Positions 1-7,821 are shown, counted from the first letter of the stretch. The stretch: 64,000 bases of DNA from Gordonia amarae NBRC 15530 (GCF_000241345.1 NZ_BAED01000020.1:186001-250000), one strand, 5' to 3'. Numbers and translations are program-made. The notes: generated by a model from the sequence alone, not told the origin.

Positions 1-1295
1 TGCGGTCCGGCTCCATCTACACCCGCCCCCGTGACTCGGGCGACAGCTGGCGCAAGGTGACCACCCCCGGCTGCCTCGACCGTCGCGTCGTCGCGATCTC
101 GGTCGACAGCAACATGCTCGTCGCGCTCGACCGCAACGGCTGGATCTACTCGATGGACAACGTGCTGTCGGGTCCGCTGCTGTGGAACTGGACACGGCTG
201 TTCGGTTCGCCCATCTGGTTCTGGCCCGGGGTGCAGGTCCCCGGCCAGGGGCGGGCCCGGCACAAGTGGGCGATCAGCCACCGCATGTCCACGAGCTTCG
301 TCGACGCCCGCGGCTTCACCCATCCGACGACGGCCGGCCTGGTGCAGTTGATCAGCCTCACCGGCGGCGGCACCCGCATCGTGTACCAGGATCCGTGGTT
401 GCCCGCCGACCACAGCTACGAGATCGGCGGCCCGCTCGGCGGACGCTTCGTCTCGGAGTCGGTGTCATCGTCGGGATCGGTCACGTTCGTGATGAACAAG
501 TACGGCGACATGTACACGCGCAAATACGATCTCGACCTCGCCGGTTCCAACGAGATCCCGGGCCGGTACACGTGGCAGCTCCAGCGCCGCGACAAGCCTT
601 CGGCCCCGGACCAATTGCAGGAACGTTTCAACCCGGCGTTCGCCGCGATCTCGCTGCCCGCCCAGGAGTGGCAGCACGTCCCCAAGATTCCCGGCGAGGT
701 GACCTCGCGCATCTCGATCAGTGTCTCCGGCCCCCGGATGGAGGACCGCGAACTCCGCGTCGAGGGACGCAAGAACGGACGAACCGGCTTCTGGCACAAG
801 GGATTGTCGGAGACGTCCTGGAGGTTCACCGACACCGGCGGAGCGCTTGCCGACCCGATCCTGACCGACGCGAATCCCGCTGTCGACCAATCGAGGTCGA
901 CGCTGGTGGCACCCACCGGCATCACCTTTGCCGGTCGCCTGCCCGGTGGCTGGCGGGCCCGCACCGACGACTTCGACTGGGCGCAGACCTCGCACACGGT
1001 CACCCTCACCGGACCGTCCGGCACGACGTACCGGGTGACGATGCACACCACCGACGGCCTGCGTCTCATTCCCCGCGGACCGGGTCTGGACAACAACCCG
1101 CGCACTCTCGCGGGCGCCCTCGACGTCCGGTCCGCGCAACCGGATCGGTCGCCGGAACTCGCCGGGTTCGTCCGCACGACGCTGTCGGGCCGCCAGATCT
1201 TCGAGATCAGCGTCCAGCTCACCCGGTCCCGGCTGACGGTGTCCCCGGCGGGCCTGCTGACCCGGCCGCTGGGCACCTGGACGAGGTCACGGTGA
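1..1295 (+). CDS. Conserved hypothetical protein, 5' end outside window
   Basis: The reading frame is open from base 3, so the gene starts upstream and only its C-terminal part (about 430 residues) is seen; a GTG at 57 is unlikely to be the true start. The visible part is rich in Trp, Gly and beta-prone segments such as RNGWIYSMD, MNKYGDMYTRK and RVEGRKNGRTGFWHKG. These resemble repeated blades of a propeller or lectin-like extracellular domain. No membrane segment or catalytic motif is visible. It runs in the same direction as the next gene with a 42-bp gap. I do not recognise a named family; similar hypothetical proteins are common in Gordonia-type genomes. Function unknown. Confidence 0.7.
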   Translation, partial: RSGSIYTRPRDSGDSWRKVTTPGCLDRRVVAISVDSNMLVALDRNGWIYSMDNVLSGPLLWNWTRLFGSPIWFWPGVQVPGQGRARHKWAISHRMSTSFVDARGFTHPTTAGLVQLISLTGGGTRIVYQDPWLPADHSYEIGGPLGGRFVSESVSSSGSVTFVMNKYGDMYTRKYDLDLAGSNEIPGRYTWQLQRRDKPSAPDQLQERFNPAFAAISLPAQEWQHVPKIPGEVTSRISISVSGPRMEDRELRVEGRKNGRTGFWHKGLSETSWRFTDTGGALADPILTDANPAVDQSRSTLVAPTGITFAGRLPGGWRARTDDFDWAQTSHTVTLTGPSGTTYRVTMHTTDGLRLIPRGPGLDNNPRTLAGALDVRSAQPDRSPELAGFVRTTLSGRQIFEISVQLTRSRLTVSPAGLLTRPLGTWTRSR

Positions 1296-1337
1296 CGCGG
1301 CGTGGAATGTGAGCGGCGACACGGTGGTTGTTCCGGT

Positions 1338-1769
1338 ATGGCTGAGAACATCTTCGACCCCCGTGACCTGATCGCCGCAACCAAGATCGGCATCCTGGCT
1401 ACCCTCAAATCCAGTGGCCTGCCACAACTGTCGCCGGTGACCGCGGTCTACGACCGCGACGCCGACATCATCTACGTCTCCATGACCGACGACCGCGCCA
1501 AAACCAAGAACCTGCGCCGCGACCCCCGCGCCGCGATCGAGTTCACCGGCCCCGACGGCTACACCTGGGCGACAGCGGAAGGCGCCGTCGAGTTGATCGG
1601 CCCCGGCACCGACCCCGACGGTCCGGAAGCCGACGCCCTCGTCGACTACTACAGGCGCGGCGCCGGCGAACACCCCGACTGGGCCGAGTACCGGCAGGTG
1701 ATGGTCGATGACCGGCGCGTGCTGATGGTGCTGCGCGTCGGCCACGTGTACGGCGCCAAGCTCCGCTGA
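1338..1769 (+). CDS. PPOX-class F420/FMN-dependent oxidoreductase
   Basis: A 143-residue single-domain protein of the pyridoxamine 5'-phosphate oxidase-like split-barrel fold. The N-terminal half shows the family pattern of short beta strands: IGILATLKSSGLPQLSPV, then DIIYVSMTDDRAKTKNLRRDPRAAIE in sequence. The second half has the usual WATAEGAVELIGPGTD turn and a C-terminal VLMVLRVGHVYG strand. Actinobacterial members usually bind F420 or flavin and reduce small substrates in the cytosol; the cofactor cannot be decided from sequence alone. The ATG at 1338 begins the family-like MAENIFDP segment; the twelve codons upstream in frame are not family-like. A GCCGACGTCGGC palindrome at 1781-1792 follows the stop. 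Confidence 0.85.
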   Translation: MAENIFDPRDLIAATKIGILATLKSSGLPQLSPVTAVYDRDADIIYVSMTDDRAKTKNLRRDPRAAIEFTGPDGYTWATAEGAVELIGPGTDPDGPEADALVDYYRRGAGEHPDWAEYRQVMVDDRRVLMVLRVGHVYGAKLR

Positions 1770-1799
1770 CCTCCGCACCCGCCGACGTCGGCGAATTAA

Positions 1800-2083
1800 T
1801 TCAGTTGTGCAACACCGTGGTCGGTGGGAGAGTTCTCCCTCGGATGTACGGCGTGAAGCGGTCCGGCCGGGTTACCGCAACCGGGTTCCGCGCGTTACTC
1901 GCCGCACAGCCGCCACTGGTAACGGCCTGACACGCCCGAGGTTCGACTCCTCTCTCCCTGAAACGCACCGCCCCCGGGACCCCGGGGCGCGGCGGTCCTG
2001 CGGTGCCCGGATTCTTCGCCGGTCACCCCACCGCCGCACTCTGCCCGCGGGCGGTGCCCCAGGACTTCATCGACACAACTGAA
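1800..2083 (+). ncRNA. Candidate structured RNA with tRNA-like module, upstream of slipin gene
   Basis: No convincing gene lies here, but the segment is highly structured. A 10-bp perfect helix joins 1800-1809 to 2074-2083 and would close the whole RNA. Inside it, 1938-1952 forms a canonical T-arm: GAGG, the 7-nt loop TTCGACT, then CCTC. The next six bases (1953-1958) pair perfectly with 1826-1831 as an acceptor-like stem. Between them are a hairpin at 1858-1891 (GCGG/CCGC) and a long variable-arm-like hairpin (1893-1898 with 1919-1924). Further 7-bp stems are 1965-1971/2000-2006 and 2029-2035/2050-2056. Order and T-arm are tRNA-like, but the module (about 133 nt) is too long for a tRNA and has no CCA. 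Predicted RNA-repair loci pair Band-7 proteins with tRNA-like or Y RNAs. Exact ends and strand are inferred. Confidence 0.5.
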
Positions 2084-2120
2084 CCGAACCGGACGTCGCG
2101 CACGAAAAGGAGGAATCGCC

Positions 2121-2801
2121 ATGTCCCTGATCAACACCCGCCGGGTGGTCAACCCCGGTGAGACCGTCCTTGAGTACCGCGACGGAAAGCTCGCCCGCGT
2201 CCTGTCGCCAGGCGTCTACCGCGAGCGCCGCCGGGCCGCCTACACCACCGTCGACACCCGCGAGCGGATCGTTCCGGTTGCGCTGCAAGAGATCCTGACC
2301 TCCGACGGGGTGCCGGTGCGGGTCTCGCTGTCGATCACGCTCGCCGTGGCCGATGCCGTGCTGAACACCGAGCGGTCCGGCGAGCCGGTCGCCGTCGTCT
2401 ACCTGGCGACGCAGATCGCGCTGCGCACCGCCTGCGCGTCGGTCACCGCCGACGAACTCATCGGCCGCACAGACGTTCTCGACGTCGGCACGCTGATGAC
2501 GGCCGCTGCCACCGCCGGTGAGCGGGTCGGCATCGAGGTGCGTTCGGTCGCGGTCCGCGACGTCGTGCTGCCGCACGAGATCCGTACCGCAGCCATGGAA
2601 CTCATCACGGCCAAGGTCCGCGGTCAGGCGAAGCTGGAGGCCGCCCGCGCCGAGACCGCCGCTCTGCGCAGCATGGCGAACGCCGGCCGGCTGCTCGACG
2701 CGCACCCCGCGCTCGCCCAGCTCCGGATGGTCCAGGAGGTGCCCTACGGTACCAAGGTCGTCCTCGCCGTCGGCGCCCCCGACACCCCGGCCGACGACTG
2801 A
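2121..2801 (+). CDS. Slipin / SPFH (Band-7) domain protein
   Basis: A 226-residue Band-7 protein. Slipin features include the initial NPGETVLEYRDGKLARVLSPG strand-turn pattern (residues 11-31), the VDTRERIVPVALQEILTSDG segment (45-64) and the later VRDVVLPHEIRTAAMELITAKVRGQAKLEAARAE helix region (about 144-177), which normally oligomerises. It lacks the N-terminal hydrophobic hairpin of membrane stomatins, so it is probably a soluble scaffold. A strong AAGGAGG lies 8 nt before the ATG. The gene is monocistronic, with the structured RNA candidate (1800-2083) immediately upstream and a 78-bp palindromic repeat right after the stop. Small Band-7 proteins of this type are predicted cofactors in RNA-repair systems with RtcB ligases; no ligase is in this window. 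Confidence 0.85.
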   Translation: MSLINTRRVVNPGETVLEYRDGKLARVLSPGVYRERRRAAYTTVDTRERIVPVALQEILTSDGVPVRVSLSITLAVADAVLNTERSGEPVAVVYLATQIALRTACASVTADELIGRTDVLDVGTLMTAAATAGERVGIEVRSVAVRDVVLPHEIRTAAMELITAKVRGQAKLEAARAETAALRSMANAGRLLDAHPALAQLRMVQEVPYGTKVVLAVGAPDTPADD

Positions 2802-2804
2802 CCG

Positions 2805-2882
2805 CTCCCGCGTCGACAACTTCGTCCCGCTTATCGGATATCGCACCATCCGATAAGCGGGACGAAGTTCGCGTCGCGGGAA
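2805..2882. repeat. 78-bp palindromic repeat, copy 1 (family A)
   Basis: Outer arms CTCCCGCG/CGCGGGA flank a perfect 21-bp inverted repeat (2818-2838 with 2849-2869) around a 10-nt loop. It begins 3 bp after the slipin stop. The same 78-bp element recurs at 14792-14869 and 55426-55503. It could act as a strong transcription stop, but it has no T-tract. Confidence 0.85.
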
Positions 2883-2915
2883 CGGACACAGAGCGGCGCT
2901 GCTAGGTTGGCTCCC

Positions 2916-4655
2916 ATGCCGGAGATCGCCAAGTCTGTGAACGACCTGTTCCTCAACCCTCGCACCTACGATCCGTCCCAGTTCGACGCCGAGACCGCCC
3001 GCCTGCTGCGCGCGACCATCGACTACTTCGAGGGCGTCGGCAAAACGGAACTGCTGCGCCGCGACCACGACGCCGAGTGGGTCACCGACTACCTGGACTT
3101 CGTCAAACGGGAGAAGCTCTTCTCCACGTTCCTGACCAGGGCAGATTACGCGGACGGCGACGAGAACCGGCGCTGGGACACTTCCCGCAACGCCGCACTC
3201 AGCGAGATCTTCGGCTTCTACGGCCTGGCCTACTGGTACGCCGAGCAGGTCACCATCCTGGGCCTCGGGCCGATCTGGATGAGCGACAACGAGGAGGCCA
3301 AGCGCAAGGCCGCCGCCCAGCTCGCCGACGGCGGCGTGATGGCGTTCGGGCTGTCCGAGCGCGCGCACGGCGCCGACGTGTACAGCACCGACATGCTGCT
3401 CACTCCCAATTCCGACGGTGGGTTCACCGCGAACGGCACCAAGTACTACATCGGCAACGGCAACGTGGCCGGCATGGTGTCGGTGTTCGGCCGCCGCACC
3501 GACGTCGACGGCCCCGAGGGCTATGTGTTCTTCGTGGCCGACAGCCGGCGCCCCGACTACCACCTCATCGACAACGTCACCCACGGCCAGATGTACGTGA
3601 GCACGTTCTCGCTGGAGAACTACGCGGTCACCGACGCCGATATCCTGCACACCGGCCCGCAGGCCTTCGCCGCCGCGCTCAACACCGTCAACATCGGCAA
3701 GTTCAACCTGTGCAGCGGCTCGGTGGGCATGGTGGAGCATTCGTTCTACGAGGCGATCACCCACGCGCACAACAGGATTCTGTATGGCCACCCGGTCACC
3801 GACTTCTCGCACGTGCAGGGCAACTTTGTGGAGGCCTTCGCCCGCATCGCCGCGATGAAGCTGTTCAGCAACCGCGCCATCGACTACTTCCGCAGCGCGA
3901 GCCTCGACGACCGTCGCTACCTGCTGTTCAACCCGATGACCAAGTCCAAGGTCACCTCCGAGGGCGAGAAGGTGATGACGCTGCTGCTCGACGTCATCGC
4001 CGCCAAGGGTTACGAGAAGTCGACGTACTTCCATCAGGCCAACCACTACATCGGCTGGCTGCCGCGGCTGGAGGGAACGGTGCACGTCAACGTGTCCCAG
4101 ATCCTCAAGTTCATGCCCAACTACTTCTTCAGTCCCACCGAGTACCCGGAGATCGGCACTCGCACCGACGCCGTCGACGACGGGTTCTTCTGGGAGCAGG
4201 GCCCGGTCGGTGGTACCGGGAAGATCCGGTTCGCCGACTGGACCAAGCCGTACGAGGAGTACACCCACCTGCCGAACGTCGCGGTGTTCTACGAGCAGGC
4301 CAAGGCGCTCAAGCAGCTGCTCACCACCGCCGGGCCGTCCGCCGACCAGCAGAAGGATCTCGACTTCCTGCTCACCATCGGCCACCTGTTCTCGCTGGTC
4401 GTCTACGGTCAGCTCGTCCTGGAGCAGGCCAAGATCCTGGATCTCGATCCGGCTCTGGTCGACCAGATCTTCGTGACCTCGGTGCGTGATTTCTCCGCGT
4501 ACGCGGTCACCCTGCACGGTTCGACCGCCGCCACCGAGGCGCAGCAGCAGTGGGCGCTCGGCGCGGTCCGCGCCCCGCACGTCGACGATGAGCGTTTCGG
4601 CCTCGTCTGGGACATGGTCGTCTCGTTCGATGGCGCCTACGAGATGCCTGCCTGA
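2916..4655 (+). CDS. Acyl-CoA dehydrogenase family protein
   Basis: A 579-residue FAD-dependent acyl-CoA dehydrogenase. The N-terminal helical domain (to about residue 125) is longer than in classic members. The middle domain holds MAFGLSERAHGADVYSTDM (about 145-163), matching the family's flavin-contacting '(T/S)E..hGSD' region, then a beta domain (YYIGNGNVAGMVSVFGRR). The C-terminal helical domain has RILYGHPVTDFSHVQ and a long helical tail ending WDMVVSFDGAYEMPA. It would act in fatty acid or side-chain beta-oxidation; the substrate is unknown. The ATG at 2916 starts the protein; a TTG 9 bp upstream is less likely. No partner electron-transfer or hydratase gene adjoins it. Ends 17 bp before a convergent-gene hairpin. 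Confidence 0.88.
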   Translation: MPEIAKSVNDLFLNPRTYDPSQFDAETARLLRATIDYFEGVGKTELLRRDHDAEWVTDYLDFVKREKLFSTFLTRADYADGDENRRWDTSRNAALSEIFGFYGLAYWYAEQVTILGLGPIWMSDNEEAKRKAAAQLADGGVMAFGLSERAHGADVYSTDMLLTPNSDGGFTANGTKYYIGNGNVAGMVSVFGRRTDVDGPEGYVFFVADSRRPDYHLIDNVTHGQMYVSTFSLENYAVTDADILHTGPQAFAAALNTVNIGKFNLCSGSVGMVEHSFYEAITHAHNRILYGHPVTDFSHVQGNFVEAFARIAAMKLFSNRAIDYFRSASLDDRRYLLFNPMTKSKVTSEGEKVMTLLLDVIAAKGYEKSTYFHQANHYIGWLPRLEGTVHVNVSQILKFMPNYFFSPTEYPEIGTRTDAVDDGFFWEQGPVGGTGKIRFADWTKPYEEYTHLPNVAVFYEQAKALKQLLTTAGPSADQQKDLDFLLTIGHLFSLVVYGQLVLEQAKILDLDPALVDQIFVTSVRDFSAYAVTLHGSTAATEAQQQWALGAVRAPHVDDERFGLVWDMVVSFDGAYEMPA

Positions 4656-4672
4656 CCCTCCGGGGATTGATC

Positions 4673-4723
4673 AACTAATCGGAATCCAGGTGTCACCTAG
4701 TGGCACCTGGATTCCGATTAGTT
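4673..4723. terminator. Bidirectional hairpin between convergent genes (repeat family B, copy 1)
   Basis: A perfect 20-bp inverted repeat (4673-4692 with 4704-4723) closes an 11-nt loop between two convergent genes. The left arm contains CTAATCGGAATCCAGGTG. A second copy at 12506-12548 has the same loop length and two compensated arm changes. Its position suggests a bidirectional terminator. Confidence 0.75.
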
Positions 4724-4728
4724 TGTGT

Positions 4729-5250
4729 TCAGCCGACTTTCGCACCGGTGCGGTAGGCGAGGTCGTCGCGGTTGGCCGACATCGCGCCGAAGAACACGTC
4801 GATCAGATTGCTGAGGTGGTTCGGCACGAACGGTATCGCGACCATGTCGATTTCCTGCCAGATGTCCCGCTCGCGCAGTGACCACTTGACGAAGTAGCCG
4901 CGGCGGTTGAGGATTCCGATCTCCACCTCACTCGCACGCCGCGAGTACACGCCATGTGCGACCCGCGCCGAGATGCTGATCGCGGGGCTGTTCGGATGCG
5001 CGCGCACCCACACTGCCTGACCCATGTGCGACAGCACGAAGTCGCCGTCGTCATCGAGGACCGGCATCTCGCCGAACTTCTCCTCCAGCGCCTCGCCGAC
5101 GAATCGCTTCAGTTCCTGGCAGTCCTCGGCGATGCGGACCACCGCGGCCGGCGCCTGGGCGCCGTCTCGCGCGGTGTTGTTGAACTCGCGCCACAGATCG
5201 TCGGCGCCTTCTCGCGGCGACCGTTCACCGCGCTTGTCGATGTCGCTCAT
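4729..5250 (-). CDS. YbjN / T3SS-chaperone-like (TY-Chap) domain protein
   Basis: A 173-residue soluble protein. Residues 60-110 contain the pattern DGDFVLSHMGQAVWVRA, NSPAISISARV and AHGVYSRR. They are followed by EIGILNRRGYFVKWSLRERD and PFVPNHLSNLIDVFFGAMSA, as in actinobacterial TY-Chap (YbjN/CesT-like peptide-binding) domains; the assignment is by recall and only moderate. No signal peptide or membrane segment. AAGGAGGT precedes the ATG. Its promoter carries two TTAGC-N11-GCTAA palindromes identical in layout to those in front of the ADP-ribosylglycohydrolase/NrtR pair near 14 kb, so it is a predicted NrtR target. Traces of its 3' end occur again near 5331-5357 and 12554-12575. Confidence 0.75.
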   Translation of the reverse strand: MSDIDKRGERSPREGADDLWREFNNTARDGAQAPAAVVRIAEDCQELKRFVGEALEEKFGEMPVLDDDGDFVLSHMGQAVWVRAHPNSPAISISARVAHGVYSRRASEVEIGILNRRGYFVKWSLRERDIWQEIDMVAIPFVPNHLSNLIDVFFGAMSANRDDLAYRTGAKVG

Positions 5251-5261
5251 ATCGACCTCCT

Positions 5262-5310
5262 TTAGCTCTTCAAAATCACTAAATGAAGTTTAGCATGCCA
5301 CTCGCGCTAA
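5262..5310. promoter_or_regulatory. Tandem NrtR-type operators
   Basis: Two 21-bp palindromes of the form TTAGC-N11-(G/A)CTAA lie at 5262-5282 and 5290-5310, centres 28 bp apart, in front of the minus-strand gene starting at 5250. The first has one arm mismatch (ACTAA). The arrangement and spacing match 14037-14085. The pair overlaps the expected promoter and ends 12 bp from the start codon, which suggests repression. Confidence 0.75.
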
Positions 5311-5359
5311 AGCCACCCGATTTATCGTCGCTCAGGCGACTTCGCGCCGGTGCGGTGCG

Positions 5360-5788
5360 TCAGGACAGTGAGCAGAGGCTGGTAGAGCAACTGCCTGCGC
5401 GGGTGAGGTCGACAGACTGGCTGCGATTCTCCACTCCGGCGCCGTGCAGCCTGTTCTTCGAGGGGAACGACACCCGCCACTTGTTGCGTGAGTCGCATCC
5501 GGTGCCCGATGTCCGGGTGAACTGCACCAGGATGGTGTTACGACTACGCGAGATCTCCCGCCATGTCCCGGCGCACTTGCCGGGGACGTTGATCGAACCG
5601 CGAAGTGGCTTCGACCGGGAGATGTTCAGCGTGGTGGGCGGGGTACCCGCGTTGCCCCAGTCGAGGTTGCCCGACCAGGTGCCGGTCAGATTGGTGGGCA
5701 CTGCCGCATCGGCCGTAGGCGCGGCGACCACGAGGCCTCCGAGCGTCAGGACCGAGGCGGCCAGCACCGAACCTACACGTGTATTCAC
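5360..5788 (-). CDS. Small secreted protein, signal peptide
   Basis: A 142-residue protein with a clear Sec signal peptide: MNTR, a hydrophobic stretch VGSVLAASVLTLGGLVVAA, then a TADAAVP cleavage region near residue 28. The mature part, about 110 residues, starts LTGTWSGNLDW and contains four Cys residues (CAGTW, GCDSR, SCSTS, LCSLS). This suggests a small disulphide-bonded beta-rich fold; the LTGTWSG opening resembles lipocalin-like or META-like beta barrels, but I do not assign a family. The start is GTG at 5788. It is alone; its stop lies about 50 bp beyond the tandem operators of the neighbouring minus-strand gene. Confidence 0.75.
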   Translation of the reverse strand: MNTRVGSVLAASVLTLGGLVVAAPTADAAVPTNLTGTWSGNLDWGNAGTPPTTLNISRSKPLRGSINVPGKCAGTWREISRSRNTILVQFTRTSGTGCDSRNKWRVSFPSKNRLHGAGVENRSQSVDLTRAGSCSTSLCSLS

Positions 5789-5899
5789 TGTCTTTCCCCT
5801 GTCTCCATTGCGCCGTCGGCGGGCAACTGCGTGACTTTGCCTGGCTTTCCTGCTTCATTAGTATCGCGAAAGTCCCTGATCGGAGGACGAATGGGCACT

Positions 5900-6424
5900 T
5901 CAGCAATCTCGGCCGGGCAAGACGTGTTCAGTGTGCGCATCGCCGTCCCACCTGCGGATCGCCGATGCCGAGCCGTGCGGCTCCGCGGACGGCAGCAGGG
6001 CGAGCGCGGTGCCCACCTGTTCGGCGGTCATTCTGCGTGCCAGGGTGATGTGCGGTGTCCACTCGCCCGGCAGCCCGTGTGCGAACGGGTCGTCGACGGC
6101 GGCCAGCCGCAGCGTCGCCGCGTGGATCGACAGCAACTCCGACGACGCGACGACCAGGCGCGCCAGTACGAACCGGTTGTGCCCGCCGAACACGACGAGA
6201 CCGCCGAGGCGGACAGGTACCGGCAGCCGCATCGCGAGCGGAACCAGCGCGGCGTCAACTGAGGATGAAATCGACGGGGCGGCAACCAGGGTCACATGCG
6301 GCCGGTTGGTCGGTGCGGCCACGTTCGCACGACTGGGCAGCCCGGCCTCGGCGAGCGTCCGCCACTGGGCGCGGATGATGCCGTCGAGCGCGTCGTCGAC
6401 GAGCAGTTCCAGCGAGTGTGCCAC
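5900..6424 (-). CDS. 2'-5' RNA ligase / 2H phosphoesterase family protein
   Basis: A 174-residue protein with the two HxTx motifs that define 2H phosphoesterases: HVTL at His43 and HITL at His125. They sit in two repeated lobes, as in LigT/ThpR-type enzymes. Relatives hydrolyse 2',3'-cyclic phosphodiesters or, in reverse, join RNA 2'-5' ends; some act on small cyclic nucleotides. The true substrate is not readable from sequence. The gene begins MAHSLELLVDD and follows a PucR-type regulator gene on the same strand with a 19-bp gap, so the two are probably co-transcribed. RNA-end chemistry fits the possible RNA-repair theme of this region, but it is not in the predicted NrtR regulon. Confidence 0.82.
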   Translation of the reverse strand: MAHSLELLVDDALDGIIRAQWRTLAEAGLPSRANVAAPTNRPHVTLVAAPSISSSVDAALVPLAMRLPVPVRLGGLVVFGGHNRFVLARLVVASSELLSIHAATLRLAAVDDPFAHGLPGEWTPHITLARRMTAEQVGTALALLPSAEPHGSASAIRRWDGDAHTEHVLPGRDC

Positions 6425-6443
6425 CCTGACGAGGGTATCGGGC

Positions 6444-7670
6444 TCAGCGGTCGGCGTTCTCGAGAACGCGCAACGCCACCTCGACGTCCAGCCGGTCCTC
6501 GCTGATCTCCCGGCCCCGGCGTTCGATGGCCCGGTGGACCCGGTATTTGACCGAATTGGGGTGTAGCAGCAGCTCTTCGGCGGTGGCCTTGTAGCTGCCG
6601 CCGGTCCGCAGGAACACCTGCAGTGTGGCCCGCATCCGGGCGTCGGGTTCGGTGTCCGATGCCAGCGGGCCGAGGATCGTCTCGGCCCAGCTCCGCGCGG
6701 CGTGCTCGTCGTTGCGCACCAGCGCGGTCAGCATCACCCCTGGATCGGCGGCGTGCAGCACGGCGCGGGTGCCGGCGACCCGGCGCAGCGCCATCGCCTC
6801 CCGATGCGACCGGCGGAATCCGGAAAGTCCGGATTGCACTGTGCCGAAAGTGAATCGGGGACCATCCTGCTGTTCGGCCAGGTGCACGGCGGCTTCCCGG
6901 ATGCGGGGCACGATCGCGTAGTCGGTGACCGGCAGCCAGCCCCAGGCGGCGTGGTGGTCGGCCGCGACGAGGAGCGGGCTGTCGACGATGGAGGCGAAAG
7001 CGCGGATCAGGGCCGCCGGCAGATTGGTGGCATCGGCGATGACCTCCTCGGGATACCACGCCGTCAGCGCCAGGTGAACCCCACGCAGTCGGTAGCCGAT
7101 CTCCACGCCCGCGGCATCCTGATCGACATCGTCATCGTCGGCGAGGAGTTCGCGGACGCGGACGGTCCGGGCACCCGACCGGCCCTGAATCCACAGGTCC
7201 CGTTCCACCTCGTACGCGTCGATGACCCGCTCGGTGACCGCGTCGACCTGCTTCAGTGACCACAGGGTCACCCATTCATGCGCCAGGAGTTTCAGTTCGT
7301 CGCTCGACGACATGGTGCGCAGGTGGGTCAGTATCGCGGGCAGCATCACCGCCTGCCCGAGCCGGTACGCCCGGACCAGGGCGGTGACCGGCAGGCCGCG
7401 CTGAGCCAGCCACCGGGTGTATTCGAGTGCGGCGTGCGGAAGCCCGGTGTCCGTCGGCGGCACATCCTCGTCCAGGGCGTGCAGGACGCTGTCGATGTTG
7501 GCGCGCACGCTCGCCGACAAAGGCCCGGGGTCCCGGCTCCCGGCCAATTCCGGCAATTCGGCTACGATCCGCGCCGTCACCTCGGCGGCCGTTGCCGCGG
7601 GATCCATTGCGGCAGCGGCGGTCAGCACTGAATCTTTCACCGCAGCCCGGTCGGCATGGTCCACGTCCAC
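6444..7670 (-). CDS. PucR-family helix-turn-helix transcriptional regulator
   Basis: A 408-residue regulator with an N-terminal all-helical RsbR/PucR-type sensor region (to about 170) and a central GGDEF-like degenerate domain (about 190-330). The C-terminal PucR HTH (about 345-400) contains LQVFLRTGGSYKATAEELLLHPNSVKYRVHRAIERRGREI. This layout is common for actinobacterial regulators sitting beside acyl-CoA ligase genes. It is divergent from the acyl-CoA ligase operon that starts at 7822; the shared 150-bp region carries a CRP/GlxR-like site. It probably controls that operon and itself. Start chosen at the ATG giving MDVDHADRAAV. Confidence 0.87.
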   Translation of the reverse strand: MDVDHADRAAVKDSVLTAAAAMDPAATAAEVTARIVAELPELAGSRDPGPLSASVRANIDSVLHALDEDVPPTDTGLPHAALEYTRWLAQRGLPVTALVRAYRLGQAVMLPAILTHLRTMSSSDELKLLAHEWVTLWSLKQVDAVTERVIDAYEVERDLWIQGRSGARTVRVRELLADDDDVDQDAAGVEIGYRLRGVHLALTAWYPEEVIADATNLPAALIRAFASIVDSPLLVAADHHAAWGWLPVTDYAIVPRIREAAVHLAEQQDGPRFTFGTVQSGLSGFRRSHREAMALRRVAGTRAVLHAADPGVMLTALVRNDEHAARSWAETILGPLASDTEPDARMRATLQVFLRTGGSYKATAEELLLHPNSVKYRVHRAIERRGREISEDRLDVEVALRVLENADR

Positions 7671-7755
7671 AGCCTAGATCTTCGCCGCAACGGTGTTCGC
7701 GGTTCTCGTCTTCCCGGGACGAAAAGGGGGGCGGGTCTTTGTCGCCGCGAGACAA

Positions 7756-7771
7756 TGTGATTCACCTCACA
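7756..7771. promoter_or_regulatory. CRP/GlxR-type binding site
   Basis: TGTGATTCACCTCACA is an exact match to the TGTGA-N6-TCACA pattern of cAMP-receptor-type regulators (GlxR/Crp in Mycobacteriales). It lies 51 bp upstream of the acyl-CoA ligase start and 86 bp from the divergent PucR gene, so either could be controlled. Confidence 0.65.
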
Positions 7772-7821
7772 TGTGCTTACGCTTGTCGATTGCCGAACCC
7801 GTTTCTGACCAAGGAGCCCAG

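Noticed and set aside
1826..1958. Ordinary or selenocysteine tRNA gene
   Set aside because: The T-arm and acceptor-like stem are good, but the span is about 133 nt with no CCA end and no usable anticodon arm, so it is not a standard tRNA.
1807..2082. Open frame of 91 codons across the structured RNA
   Set aside because: No ribosome site, Arg/Pro-rich low-complexity product, and the bases are better explained by conserved-looking helices.
2067..4580. Long minus-strand open frame opposite the acyl-CoA dehydrogenase
   Set aside because: Shadow of high third-position GC in the real gene; product is His/Arg/Glu/Val-rich without family motifs. The same reasoning excludes long frames at 20469-22658 (minus), 26282-28555 (plus) and 43238-45520 (plus).
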